DNA of 64,000 bases, from the NCBI GenBank assembly GCA_009797885.1, contig WNKP01000001.1, positions 62,001-126,000 on the forward strand. The letters run 5' to 3'. This document shows positions 27,324 to 36,057 of this stretch, one piece after another. Position 1 is the stretch's first letter; every line of letters begins with the position of its first letter. The notes below the pieces were generated by a model, which saw only the letters and a list, made by a program, of their open reading frames with translations, made no database searches and had not been told where the DNA came from. This DNA is from Flavobacteriaceae bacterium GF1. Lineage in GTDB: Bacteria; Bacteroidota; Bacteroidia; Flavobacteriales; Flavobacteriaceae. A program made the position numbers and the translations under genes.

Positions 27324-28925
27324 TTAATGGTTCACCAACCAATTCCTTAAGGGTTTCCATGCCACTTCCGCAGCATCGTTGGCCATGAATAGGTCGGCAT
27401 GGCCATAATCGAGTATCCGAGGGCCGTTGGGCAATTTGGTCACAATCTCAACACTTACATCGGAACTCCCGGTTAGCCTGGCAGAAAATACCCCATCACC
27501 GCCATATCCGCCTTGGGCACCCAGATACAATACAGGCACCTTTATTTCACCCAGTTCGGCAATTGTATTTTCACGGTTTTCAGGACAAACCGGTTTAAAG
27601 CCTTCCGCAGTGATGTATGTGGGCATGTAGGGCGCCAAAGATAGCAACAGCTTATACCATCGCTCCTCCTCGGTGTAGGTTAGTCCAGTGGGTATTTGTC
27701 CGTTGAACTGGCCCCCAAGAAAATGCCAATCCGGTCCATTGGGCTGTGGCCCCGATGCGGCGGCCAAAGCAAATTGATAATTGCTCAAACCAGGGGCAAA
27801 TGGTGAATCGCCTTCCGGATTATCAAGAGCCGCTTGACCTACGGTAATAAAACCGACGCCATTGGCATTTTGATATTCCCCATTCGCGTGCGCCGTTTCG
27901 GACATTTGCGATAAGGAGCAAGTACCCGCAGCAAACGGGCTATCATTTTGCTCGTACACCATAACAAAGTCCGTTGGGATTATGCCTTTAATATCCCTTA
28001 AAATACGATGCTGTTGCGTTTCCTGTATCGCGGCATTATACGTTAGTCCCGCACCGTAACTAAAACCCAATAGGTTCATCCGTCCGAAACCTTGTCTGGT
28101 CAATCCTCGAACCAATCTGGCAATGGCCATGGATTTTAACACATGCCCTGCATCTTTTGTGATCCCCCAATTTTGGAAGGAAGAAAAATCCGTAGTTTCC
28201 AGAGGAACCAAGGTCCAACCCAAATCAATACCCCAAACATCGATGTTATTTGAAGCCAGGTAAAATGGAGAGGAATTTTGGGCATCAGGATTTTCTACTC
28301 CGGGGCGCAGAAAAATATCATCAAAATCTTGCGATGAACCATGGATCATAAATACGTTCCCTTCGGTTCTAATGGGTCTGTACTTTTGGGATTCCCGTAC
28401 CACTCTATGGACGCGGACCACATCATACGGCCCATTGCCCATACGTACCATTATCTGATAATGAGCGATGTTCGTAGAAAGTGAAGACCGTGTAATTTCC
28501 AAAATACGACAACTTCTGTTGCTTTTGTTGGTTTTTTCGCCCCTACTTGTATCTGATGGGAAATTGGCTATAGTTTTGGTGCTGATTGCAATTTGTTCTC
28601 CGTCAAACCCAGCCATGGAAAAGGAGGACCCGTTAGCATTTTTTAGGTTTTGCGTTTTCCGGACATTGCTGTCTTCAAAAAATATCAAATCACCTTCAGC
28701 AGCCTGTTGCAATGCTTCATTTAGATCCTCTTGGTTTTGTGTTAAGATGATGGATTCAAACGAAAGGTCTTCGATAAAGTTTACCCATTCACCATCTTGG
28801 GCTTCAGGATCGATGGTAATGTAATCCTGTTCGTCGTCATCATTGCACCCGATTGCCGTAATCATGGCCATTCCTGCTAAAGTTAAGGACGTAAACATCC
28901 TGGAAAACATTTTTAGAGTTTTCAT
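27324..28925 (-). CDS. Exported alpha/beta-hydrolase lipoprotein
   Basis: A 533-residue protein with a lipoprotein signal (LAGMAMITAIGCNDDDEQ; lipobox Cys near residue 27). An N-terminal region of about 110 residues is unassigned, then comes an alpha/beta-hydrolase fold: MIHGSSQDFDD (oxyanion region), DVWGIDLGWTLVP, and the nucleophile elbow GFSYGAG. A late Asp and His (LDYGHADLF) could complete the triad. The substrate is unknown; it is probably an esterase or lipase at the cell surface. It is followed by a terminator. The AraC/TPR regulator encoded upstream on the same strand may control it. Confidence 0.8.
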   Translation of the reverse strand: MKTLKMFSRMFTSLTLAGMAMITAIGCNDDDEQDYITIDPEAQDGEWVNFIEDLSFESIILTQNQEDLNEALQQAAEGDLIFFEDSNVRKTQNLKNANGSSFSMAGFDGEQIAISTKTIANFPSDTSRGEKTNKSNRSCRILEITRSSLSTNIAHYQIMVRMGNGPYDVVRVHRVVRESQKYRPIRTEGNVFMIHGSSQDFDDIFLRPGVENPDAQNSSPFYLASNNIDVWGIDLGWTLVPLETTDFSSFQNWGITKDAGHVLKSMAIARLVRGLTRQGFGRMNLLGFSYGAGLTYNAAIQETQQHRILRDIKGIIPTDFVMVYEQNDSPFAAGTCSLSQMSETAHANGEYQNANGVGFITVGQAALDNPEGDSPFAPGLSNYQFALAAASGPQPNGPDWHFLGGQFNGQIPTGLTYTEEERWYKLLLSLAPYMPTYITAEGFKPVCPENRENTIAELGEIKVPVLYLGAQGGYGGDGVFSARLTGSSDVSVEIVTKLPNGPRILDYGHADLFMANDAAEVAWKPLRNWLVNH

Positions 28926-28973
28926 AATTAATTGATTTTAAGGTCTATACGACCTGATTAAACATTAGAGAAA

Positions 28974-28987
28974 TGATTGGCCAATCA
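28974..28987. promoter_or_regulatory. 14-base palindrome before the hydrolase gene
   Basis: TGATTGGCCAATCA is a perfect palindrome 49 bases upstream of the hydrolase start, in the 167-base gap after the AraC/TPR gene. It differs from the island palindrome in spacing (TGA-N8-TCA), so a different regulator is implied. Confidence 0.4.
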
Positions 28988-29092
28988 CTAAGCGAAAGCT
29001 TGTACCAAAGGTCAGGAAAAGCCCATTAAATCACTTTTGATTATGTAGTGATTACTTCAAATTTTGGTTTCAACTATGTTGAATTTTTTAAA

Positions 29093-30991
29093 TTATGTTG
29101 CAGAAGGCTCTAATGGAGGAAGATCAAGCTCTTTTAAAAACTGTTTGAACCTAGCTTCTTTTTTGAAATCTTCAGGACCATTCCAAACCCTGAGCCAGGG
29201 GGCGAAAACATCTAAGGGCTTTTTGGACAACCATTTGAACGCCTTATCAAAATCACCGAGATGGGCATATATAACCGTTAATCCAAAAGCTTCCCTGGAG
29301 CTAACCCCGCCCTTCCGTAATTTAGAAGCAATTTCAAGGGCTTTATCTTTATTGCCCGTTTTCGCATAAGCGATTCCCAATTGATACAATGCCGCAGGAT
29401 TAATTTCAATAGCTTTTTCTATCGCGCTAATTCCTTCTTGGGCCATTCCTTTTGCAATATAGATATCGCCCAGTGTTCCCCAAGCAGGTGCATATTCTTT
29501 ATCAATTTCAAGGGCTTCCCTAACTTCTTTCATGGCCTTTTCATGATTACCCATCCAAAGATGCAACAGGCCCATGTCCGAAGTTATCAATGGCGCCAAT
29601 GGGTCTAATTGTTTGGCCAATTGATGTTCTTTAATCGCTTCTTCCCATTTCCCCAAAAGAATGAGATACCAGGAGTAGTGGTAATGGTTATAAGGAAGGT
29701 TTGGATTCAATTTTTCCGCAATGGCAAATGAACGTTCCGCAGCTTTCCAATCGCGCTCGTAATAGAGTTGGATCATGGCCAGGGCAGAATGGGCTTTGGC
29801 AGAATTCGGGTCCAGGTCCAATGCTTTCAAAGCGGCTGCTTTTCCCCTTCTCCAAGGGGCGTTCATAGGGTCGGGACCATGGCCCAAAAGCGCGTATCCC
29901 TCCGCTAAACCAGCATAGGCGAGTGGGTCAGCCGGGTCTATCTCCACTGCCCGGTGCAAATAATCCAATCCTTTTTGGAAATCCTCCGCATTGGATTTAG
30001 TGAGGTAATACATTCCCCTTAGGTACGCTTTATAGGTTTCTGGATTTGTATTTTGCTGTAGCTGAAATCGTTCCTTCTTCTCCTCGTCAAGAGTAACTTC
30101 TATCGAGTTGGCAATATCCTGTATTGCGGTATTTTGAACCGATAGAATATCGTTGACGTTGTTATGGTAATCCTTGGCCCAGATGTGCTTTTCTTCGGGG
30201 AAAACATCAATCAGTTGTAGTTGCATTCGGATACTGTCCCCCTTATAAAAGAGTGAACCTTCAACTAAATGATCTGCGCCAAGTTGCTTTGCGATAGCCC
30301 GAATGGGCAATTCTTTATCCTTGAACTGAAGCGTCGAGATTCTGGAAATAACCCGTAATCCCTTTATGGTGCCCAACTCTCCAATCAATGCATCATGTAT
30401 GCCAGCGGTTAAATATTCTTGGCTGGTATCTTCAGATAAATGATCTAAGGGAAGAACTGCTATGGATACCTCCCTTTCGTTTTCTACTGATTTGTATCCT
30501 TTGATTGTAAAAAAACCTGCTAAAAGAAGGGCTATTAAAACAACTGCAATGATCCAGGGGTTTTTAAATAGTACCGTTCCTTTCTTTGAGTGAATTGGTC
30601 CTTCAATTGCCGTGGGAAAAGAAGTTTTGGTCGTAGCTTCCAATGTGGTCCGATGTTTTGCTTTTCCCGGGGGATAGCCGTAGCGCTCATGGAAACAGGT
30701 CGTAAAATAAGAGGTACTGCTAAAACCGACCTTGTAGGCAATTTCGGAAATGGTTGCCACATCTTTCCGCAACATTTTCAAGGCCTCCCTAAGTCTTAAT
30801 CCCCTAATAAATTGACTGACGGACTGCCCTTTTATCCGCTTGAGTTTCCTGTAGAGTTGTGAACGGCTTGCCCCATAGGTACGGGCCAGCTCTTCAACGC
30901 TGAAATTTTCATTTTCAAGGTTGGCAAGTACAATTTCCTCGAGCCTTTCGATAAAATTCTCATCTTGACCCTTGTAATCCAAAGAAGTCAT
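29093..30991 (-). CDS. AraC-type HTH regulator with membrane helix and TPR domain
   Basis: A 632-residue one-component membrane regulator. Residues 10-110 form an AraC helix-turn-helix (VEELARTYGASRSQLYRKLK, VGFSSTSYFTTCFHERYGYP). A membrane helix follows at about 147-166 (NPWIIAVVLIALLLAGFFTI), then an adenylate-cyclase-associated/FlgO-like domain (AVLPLDHLSEDTSQEYLTAG). TPR repeats run from about 330 to the end. This layout is common in Bacteroidota and puts DNA binding inside and sensing outside the cytoplasm. Its target may be the hydrolase gene 167 bases downstream. Confidence 0.87.
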   Translation of the reverse strand: MTSLDYKGQDENFIERLEEIVLANLENENFSVEELARTYGASRSQLYRKLKRIKGQSVSQFIRGLRLREALKMLRKDVATISEIAYKVGFSSTSYFTTCFHERYGYPPGKAKHRTTLEATTKTSFPTAIEGPIHSKKGTVLFKNPWIIAVVLIALLLAGFFTIKGYKSVENEREVSIAVLPLDHLSEDTSQEYLTAGIHDALIGELGTIKGLRVISRISTLQFKDKELPIRAIAKQLGADHLVEGSLFYKGDSIRMQLQLIDVFPEEKHIWAKDYHNNVNDILSVQNTAIQDIANSIEVTLDEEKKERFQLQQNTNPETYKAYLRGMYYLTKSNAEDFQKGLDYLHRAVEIDPADPLAYAGLAEGYALLGHGPDPMNAPWRRGKAAALKALDLDPNSAKAHSALAMIQLYYERDWKAAERSFAIAEKLNPNLPYNHYHYSWYLILLGKWEEAIKEHQLAKQLDPLAPLITSDMGLLHLWMGNHEKAMKEVREALEIDKEYAPAWGTLGDIYIAKGMAQEGISAIEKAIEINPAALYQLGIAYAKTGNKDKALEIASKLRKGGVSSREAFGLTVIYAHLGDFDKAFKWLSKKPLDVFAPWLRVWNGPEDFKKEARFKQFLKELDLPPLEPSAT

Positions 30992-31288
30992 TCTGAATAA
31001 TCTTGATGAATAGGGGAATACTTAAAGATACTAAATTTCAATGCCAAAAGACAGATAGGACCCTTGGAAACGAATTTTGAAACGCTCCAAAAAGGGAATT
31101 TTTAAGGAATCATCATAAAGTTGGCCGTGTCTTTTGAATTGTTCGTTTCCTGGGAATATGTCATCAATTGCCCAATCAGATTTCTTAGGAAGCCTTTTCG
31201 ACTCCAGAACTGGAAAACAAAGCTATAGGACAGTTCATTATTTTGGAACAGGACTTCTTTCCCCTATTGCTGCGTACCATGTTTAAGT
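30992..31288. other. Intergenic stretch, nothing recognised
   Basis: About 300 bases between the AraC/TPR gene start and the antiporter gene end. I see no ORF, repeat or island palindrome here. Confidence 0.5.
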
Positions 31289-32239
31289 TTACTTTAAAGA
31301 TGTTTTTACAAGGACATATACCAAATACAAAGCCACTAAAAGTGCTCCTTCATGCTTTTGCAAGCCCTTTTTTCTTTTGAGAAAAAGAAGAAATACCATG
31401 CTTACAAGCAACAGGAAAGGTAGATCAAACCACAAGAAACCAGTGTCTACATGTATTTTGGAAATCAAGGAGCCCACGCCAAGGGGCATCAACAGATCAA
31501 AAATATTGCTCCCTACAACATTGCCAATGGACAATCCCGGTTTTCCCTTTAAAATGGCATTAATGGATATGGCCAGTTCCGGTAGGCTCGTTCCAAAACC
31601 AATGATTATGGCTCCAATGACGGACTGTTGAATTCCCCATCCATCGGCAATGGAAAGGGCTTTTTCAATCGTAAAATCAGAACTCAGGACCACAATCGTC
31701 ACACCGGCTATTAAAGCACTACTATGGAGCAAAACCAAAATTGGTCGATTTTCATACTTTTTTGAAACTCCCCTTTTCCCCTTTCTTTCCCGTTCCAACA
31801 AAGTGGAGATGTACATAAAAAAAGCAATGATGAGCATGGCACCATCATTCCAAGTGATGCTATGGTCAAAAGCCACCAAATAGAGTAAAATTGTGGAACC
31901 AATGAGCTCGGTAGCAAAATTCTTTATTTGTACTTTTCCTACCGTTAAAAAATGAAAAAGGGAAATAATTCCCATAATCAAGGTGATTTGGCAAATTGAA
32001 CTGCCCAGGGCATTACCCACAATAACGTCCGAAACATCCATCCCCCTTGCACCACGTAGCGCACCATCAATGGCCAATACAAATTCAGGCAGGTCCGACC
32101 CAAAAGCCAAAATAGTGAGTCCAATGAATAATTCGGAAACATTGAACCCCCTGGCAATTTTTATGGCTGACCTTACCGTAAGCTCTGTACCTATCCACAG
32201 ACCTACAATGCCAAGAAAAAGGAATAAAATATTGACCAC
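31289..32239 (-). CDS. Calcium/sodium antiporter (CaCA family)
   Basis: A 316-residue inner-membrane exchanger of the YrbG/CaCA type, about ten helices in two inverted halves. Both alpha repeats are clear: GSDLPEFVLAIDGALRG with VGNALGSSICQI, and GFGTSLPELAISINAILKG with IGNVVGSNIFDL, each with the acidic residue that binds Ca2+. The start is a GTG, because the frame closes 12 bases upstream and there is no nearby ATG. A palindrome and a perfect -7 element lie 69-111 bases upstream, placing it in the island regulon next to a Ca2+-ATPase gene. Confidence 0.92.
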   Translation of the reverse strand: MVNILFLFLGIVGLWIGTELTVRSAIKIARGFNVSELFIGLTILAFGSDLPEFVLAIDGALRGARGMDVSDVIVGNALGSSICQITLIMGIISLFHFLTVGKVQIKNFATELIGSTILLYLVAFDHSITWNDGAMLIIAFFMYISTLLERERKGKRGVSKKYENRPILVLLHSSALIAGVTIVVLSSDFTIEKALSIADGWGIQQSVIGAIIIGFGTSLPELAISINAILKGKPGLSIGNVVGSNIFDLLMPLGVGSLISKIHVDTGFLWFDLPFLLLVSMVFLLFLKRKKGLQKHEGALLVALYLVYVLVKTSLK

Positions 32240-32307
32240 CCCACACTGTGTTTAACGCTATACCGTCAAGAATTCCATAACTGTCAAAAATGCTTATTGC
32301 CGGTTGC

Positions 32308-32350
32308 CAAATGTAAATTGGTTGAACTTGGATGGAAATGATCCGTATCA
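32308..32350 (-). promoter_or_regulatory. TGAY-N4-RTCA promoter of the CaCA antiporter
   Basis: Site TGATCCGTATCA at 32339-32350, centre 32344.5. A perfect -7 element TACATTTG runs 32315-32308 on the minus strand, 29.5 bp from the centre. I found it by looking for the motif at this gene after defining the spacing elsewhere, so it acts as a test of the pattern. Confidence 0.7.
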
Positions 32351-32404
32351 TAGCACTGTTTTATCCTTTTGTTCCTTTATGCCACCTACAAAATTGTGCC
32401 CCAC

Positions 32405-32447
32405 TGACCTACATCATTTCCAAAATTTTATAGGGTTTCTACCTTCG
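32405..32447 (+). promoter_or_regulatory. TGAY-N4-RTCA promoter of hsp20 and P-ATPase
   Basis: Site TGACCTACATCA at 32405-32416 (centre 32410.5) with -7 element TACCTTCG at 32440-32447, 29.5 bp downstream of the centre. Transcription would start near 32451, 35 bases before hsp20. Confidence 0.65.
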
Positions 32448-32485
32448 GATAGGTAAAAAACATGTATAATCTAAAATCACGTATC

Positions 32486-32953
32486 ATGTCACTAGTAAGA
32501 TTTAAAAGAAGAAGGCCTTTTGGAAATCTCATCCAATCGGATTTCTTTGATTTGGACAATTTTTTTGATCATCGTTTTTGGGACGATGATTTCATTAGAG
32601 GGCGTTTTTGGACCGGTAAGACCGTAGAACCAGCATTGAACATTAAGGAAACGGACGACAATTTTGAAATTGAGTTGGCCGCTCCAGGTTTTTCAAAAAA
32701 AGATTTCGAGGTCACCATTGACAATGGATATCTTAACATTTCCGGTGAAAAATCAATATCCGAGGAGGAAAAGGATGAAAACTATACTCGAAGGGAGTTC
32801 AGCTACAACGCTTTCCAACGCTCTTTGCAGTTGCCCGAAAGCGTAAGGGAAGAAGAAATCACTGCACATTACGAAGACGGTATTCTCAGTTTTGAACTGG
32901 CCAAAAAAGAAGAGGCCAAAAAGCAAAAGCCCAAGGTCATTGAAATAGATTAG
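32486..32953 (+). CDS. Hsp20/alpha-crystallin small heat shock protein
   Basis: A 155-residue small chaperone that holds unfolding proteins. The alpha-crystallin domain covers about residues 43-145, with NIKETDDNFEIELAAPGFSK, the dimerisation strand, and the C-terminal GILSFELAKKEE (G-x-L motif). I chose the ATG at 32486 (SLVRFKRRRPFGNL), as in relatives; an ATG at 32462 adds eight residues. It lies 138 bases upstream of the P-type ATPase on the same strand, with the regulon palindrome upstream. Confidence 0.93.
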   Translation: MSLVRFKRRRPFGNLIQSDFFDLDNFFDHRFWDDDFIRGRFWTGKTVEPALNIKETDDNFEIELAAPGFSKKDFEVTIDNGYLNISGEKSISEEEKDENYTRREFSYNAFQRSLQLPESVREEEITAHYEDGILSFELAKKEEAKKQKPKVIEID

Positions 32954-33091
32954 AGACCCAAAAGAAGCTATCAAGAAAATACCTCCTTGCCCCAAAAACC
33001 TGTGTGTTCTTCAATAAATAGGTTTGGCAATGGGGTATTTAACTGTTTTCGTGCGCTTTTTTCATTGCCTTTGACCAAATATCCCGAATCA

Positions 33092-35758
33092 ATGATTGAC
33101 AAACCCTTCTCTGTTAGCTTTCAAAGACTTGCCGAACTGCTCAACAGTGATCTAACAAGAGGTTTGGATGAAAACGAAACGCAAAGACGCCTTAAACTGT
33201 ATGGAGCGAACGAAATCCCCAAAGACCGGCCCAAAAAAAAATGGGGAATACTACTGGACCAATTATTCAATCCTATTTTCTACATCTTAATAAGTGCGGC
33301 CATATTGGCCTTCATTCTGGGCGAATGGTTGGACGGTACCGCAATACTCATTGTAATCCTTATTTCTACCATGATTGGTTTTTTTATGGAGTTACAGGCC
33401 CTACGATCATTGGAATCATTACGAAAAATAGGCCAGCCAACGGCAAGTGTGCTTCGCAATGGCGAACTATGCCAGGTTAAAACCTCAAAATTGGTGCCTG
33501 GAGATTTATTGGTATTACAGGGAGGGGATGTAGTTGCAGCGGATGCACGTTTGTTATTTTCAGAAGATTTATTGGTCCGGGAAGCCGCCCTTACCGGGGA
33601 GAGCGCAGCAATCTCGAAAAAGACCGGGGCCATTCCTGTCAACACCGCTTTCATCGATCAAAACAATATGGTCTTTAGGGGTACAGTAATCACATCAGGA
33701 TTCGGAAAGGCCATTATAGTTGCCACGGGGAAGCATACACAACTGGGACAGATACAACAACTCGCGGCCACTACAAAAAAGGAACGAACCCCCTTGGAGA
33801 AGAAGCTGAATCAGTTCAGCACTTGGCTCATTTGGCTAACCTTAACCTTTATAGCATTAATTATATTCTTTGGTTATTGGCAGGGCAAAGATCTTTTTTT
33901 GATGATTGAGACAGGGGTGGCATTGGCCGTTGCAGCGATACCGGAAGGCCTACCGGTGGTTGCGACCATTGCATTGGCCAAAGGCATGCTTCGGTTATCA
34001 AAAAAACAGGTAGTCATCAAAAAATTGGAGGCCGTCCAAACCCTGGGGGCCACCAATATCATCTGTACCGATAAAACCGGAACCCTTACGGAAGATAAGA
34101 TGAAGGTCCATACCCTTGTCCTGGAGGATATTGTTATGGAAAGTGTATCCTCCCAAAAACAGGATTGGCAGGCTTTGATCAAAAAATGGCAAGCTTTGGA
34201 GCGTTTGTTGTTCTGCAGTGTGCTATGCAACAACGCGGGTACATTTATTGGGAATTTGGGAAACGATTCCATTGAAGAAGCTTTGGTGGGTTTTGCCACC
34301 GGAATAGGTTTTGATCCATCCCAAATCCGAAGGGAAAATTCAAAAATATGGGAACTGCCGTTTGATGCGGAAAGGAAGTTAATGGTTACCGCCCATCAAA
34401 ACAAAAAGGATTGTGATGTTTATGTGAAAGGTGCATTTGAACAGGTTATCACCCATTGTAACACTATCATAAAAGACAACCGCATTTGTACTTTGGACAA
34501 CAAGGAAACCTGGAATGGGAAAGTGGATGAAATAGCTTCCCAAGGGCTACGGGTTCTGGCATTTGCACATAAAAAGACCCAAAAAAGGCCTCAAAAGGAA
34601 AGTGCATTGCAAAACCTTACTTTCCTTGGATTTGTGGGGTTTGTGGATCCCGCACGTGAAGATGTAAAGCAAACCATTGGACTGTATAAAAAAGCAGGCA
34701 TCAAAGTTGTTATGGTAACTGGGGACCATCCCAATACGGCTAAAAAAATTGCCCAAGAAATAGGTTTGGTAAAAGAAAATACGTCCACTGGCAACGTATT
34801 GAACGGCAAAGCCCTTGACAAGGCCCAAAATCTTCATGAAACCCACTCAAAGGAGCTGCTCGCCACCCCAATTTTTGCCAGGGTGACCCCAAAACAAAAG
34901 TTGGATTTGATTTCCCTGTACCAAAGCAACAACAATATTGTTGGAATGATCGGTGATGGAATCAATGATGTTCCTGCACTAAAAAAGGCCGATATTGGAA
35001 TTGCTATGGGTATCCGAGGTACGGAAGCGGCCCGGGAAGCGGCCGACGTTATACTCAAGAACGATAAGTTTACCGCCATAGAATTGGGCATACGCCAAGG
35101 GAGGGTTATCTTTTACAATATCCGCCAATTTGTGATGTATTTACTATCCTGTAACCTTTCGGAAATCCTTTCCGTGGGAGCGGCTGCCCTGGCAAACCTT
35201 CCCGCCCCATTATTGCCTTTGCAAATTTTATTTCTTAACTTAATTACCGACATTTTTCCGGCGCTCGCTTTGGGTCTTGGAAAGGGAGAAAAGGATATCA
35301 TGTATCAATCGCCCAAAAATCCCAAGGAACCGATTATGAATCGTCTGGATTGGGTCGTGACCATTACTTATGGACTTTCCATCAGTGTTATGGTGCTTGG
35401 TATTGTTGGCTATGCCCACTTTGTCTTGGACCAAAGCCCCGAAATAATCAATAATATGGCCTTTTATACCTTGGTGTTGGCACAATTGCTTAATGTTTTT
35501 AACATGCCAAAGCGACGTTCTTCTTTTTTTAGAAATGAAGTGACCAAGAATCCTTGGGTTTGGGGCGCAATTGTACTTTCGTTGTTGATCATTTTTGTGG
35601 CCTATTTGATAAAACCTGTGGCCTTGGCCCTGTCAATGCAAGCACTCTCCCCGGAACTGCTATGGGTAGTGGTTGTATTCTCCTTTGGCTCCCTGTTTTT
35701 GTCTCAGACTATAAAATATTTGGTTACCCTGTTCACAACTAAAGCGCAATCTTCATGA
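33092..35758 (+). CDS. P-type Ca2+-transporting ATPase (type IIA)
   Basis: An ATP-driven cation exporter with the phosphorylated Asp in DKTGTLTE, TGES in the actuator domain and GDGINDVPALKKADIGIAMG at the hinge. Ligands known from SERCA can be matched: PEGLP in M4 (Glu), CNLSEI in M5 (Asn and Glu) and NLITD in M6 (Asn, Thr, Asp), so both calcium sites look intact. I start it at 33092 (IDKPFSVSFQRLAELL). The longer frame from 32987 adds 35 residues unlike the family. Length is about 888. It follows hsp20 and faces the CaCA antiporter gene, so the locus has two Ca2+ efflux systems. Confidence 0.9.
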   Translation: MIDKPFSVSFQRLAELLNSDLTRGLDENETQRRLKLYGANEIPKDRPKKKWGILLDQLFNPIFYILISAAILAFILGEWLDGTAILIVILISTMIGFFMELQALRSLESLRKIGQPTASVLRNGELCQVKTSKLVPGDLLVLQGGDVVAADARLLFSEDLLVREAALTGESAAISKKTGAIPVNTAFIDQNNMVFRGTVITSGFGKAIIVATGKHTQLGQIQQLAATTKKERTPLEKKLNQFSTWLIWLTLTFIALIIFFGYWQGKDLFLMIETGVALAVAAIPEGLPVVATIALAKGMLRLSKKQVVIKKLEAVQTLGATNIICTDKTGTLTEDKMKVHTLVLEDIVMESVSSQKQDWQALIKKWQALERLLFCSVLCNNAGTFIGNLGNDSIEEALVGFATGIGFDPSQIRRENSKIWELPFDAERKLMVTAHQNKKDCDVYVKGAFEQVITHCNTIIKDNRICTLDNKETWNGKVDEIASQGLRVLAFAHKKTQKRPQKESALQNLTFLGFVGFVDPAREDVKQTIGLYKKAGIKVVMVTGDHPNTAKKIAQEIGLVKENTSTGNVLNGKALDKAQNLHETHSKELLATPIFARVTPKQKLDLISLYQSNNNIVGMIGDGINDVPALKKADIGIAMGIRGTEAAREAADVILKNDKFTAIELGIRQGRVIFYNIRQFVMYLLSCNLSEILSVGAAALANLPAPLLPLQILFLNLITDIFPALALGLGKGEKDIMYQSPKNPKEPIMNRLDWVVTITYGLSISVMVLGIVGYAHFVLDQSPEIINNMAFYTLVLAQLLNVFNMPKRRSSFFRNEVTKNPWVWGAIVLSLLIIFVAYLIKPVALALSMQALSPELLWVVVVFSFGSLFLSQTIKYLVTLFTTKAQSS

Positions 35759-36057
35759 TAAGAACAACGTAAGAAGGGAAAATGATATTCATCAGTTTAG
35801 CGTAGGGAAATCCAACATATATTTGATGGAATTCCAGCGTATTGGATACCTGATAGTTCATATAGATTACAACCAACCAGACTCCAAAGTTGAAGATTTG
35901 TAAGGTCTTATACGTATTGAAAAAGTTTGTTATACGATCCAATACTCAATTTTAAGGCCTTTTTTTGGGTCATTATAAATTGCGATGGTAATTGAAACTA
36001 CCTTCCCATTTACCGAAGAACCAAGTTAAGAATACCACAGAAGCCTAAAACGTATCA
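35759..36057. other. Intergenic stretch upstream of the sensor kinase
   Basis: About 300 bases. A 67-codon minus-strand frame (35942-35739) looks hydrophobic but starts only with TTG. A half-site-like GGGTCATTATA occurs at 35966-35976. No full island palindrome is present upstream of the kinase gene. Confidence 0.4.

Noticed and set aside
32987-33091. N-terminal extension of the P-type ATPase
   Set aside because: The 35 extra residues are unlike the family, and the ATG at 33092 gives the normal N-terminus.
35739-35942. 67-codon hydrophobic minus-strand ORF overlapping the P-ATPase gene end
   Set aside because: It starts only with TTG, has no ribosome site or family resemblance and overlaps a known gene by 20 bases.
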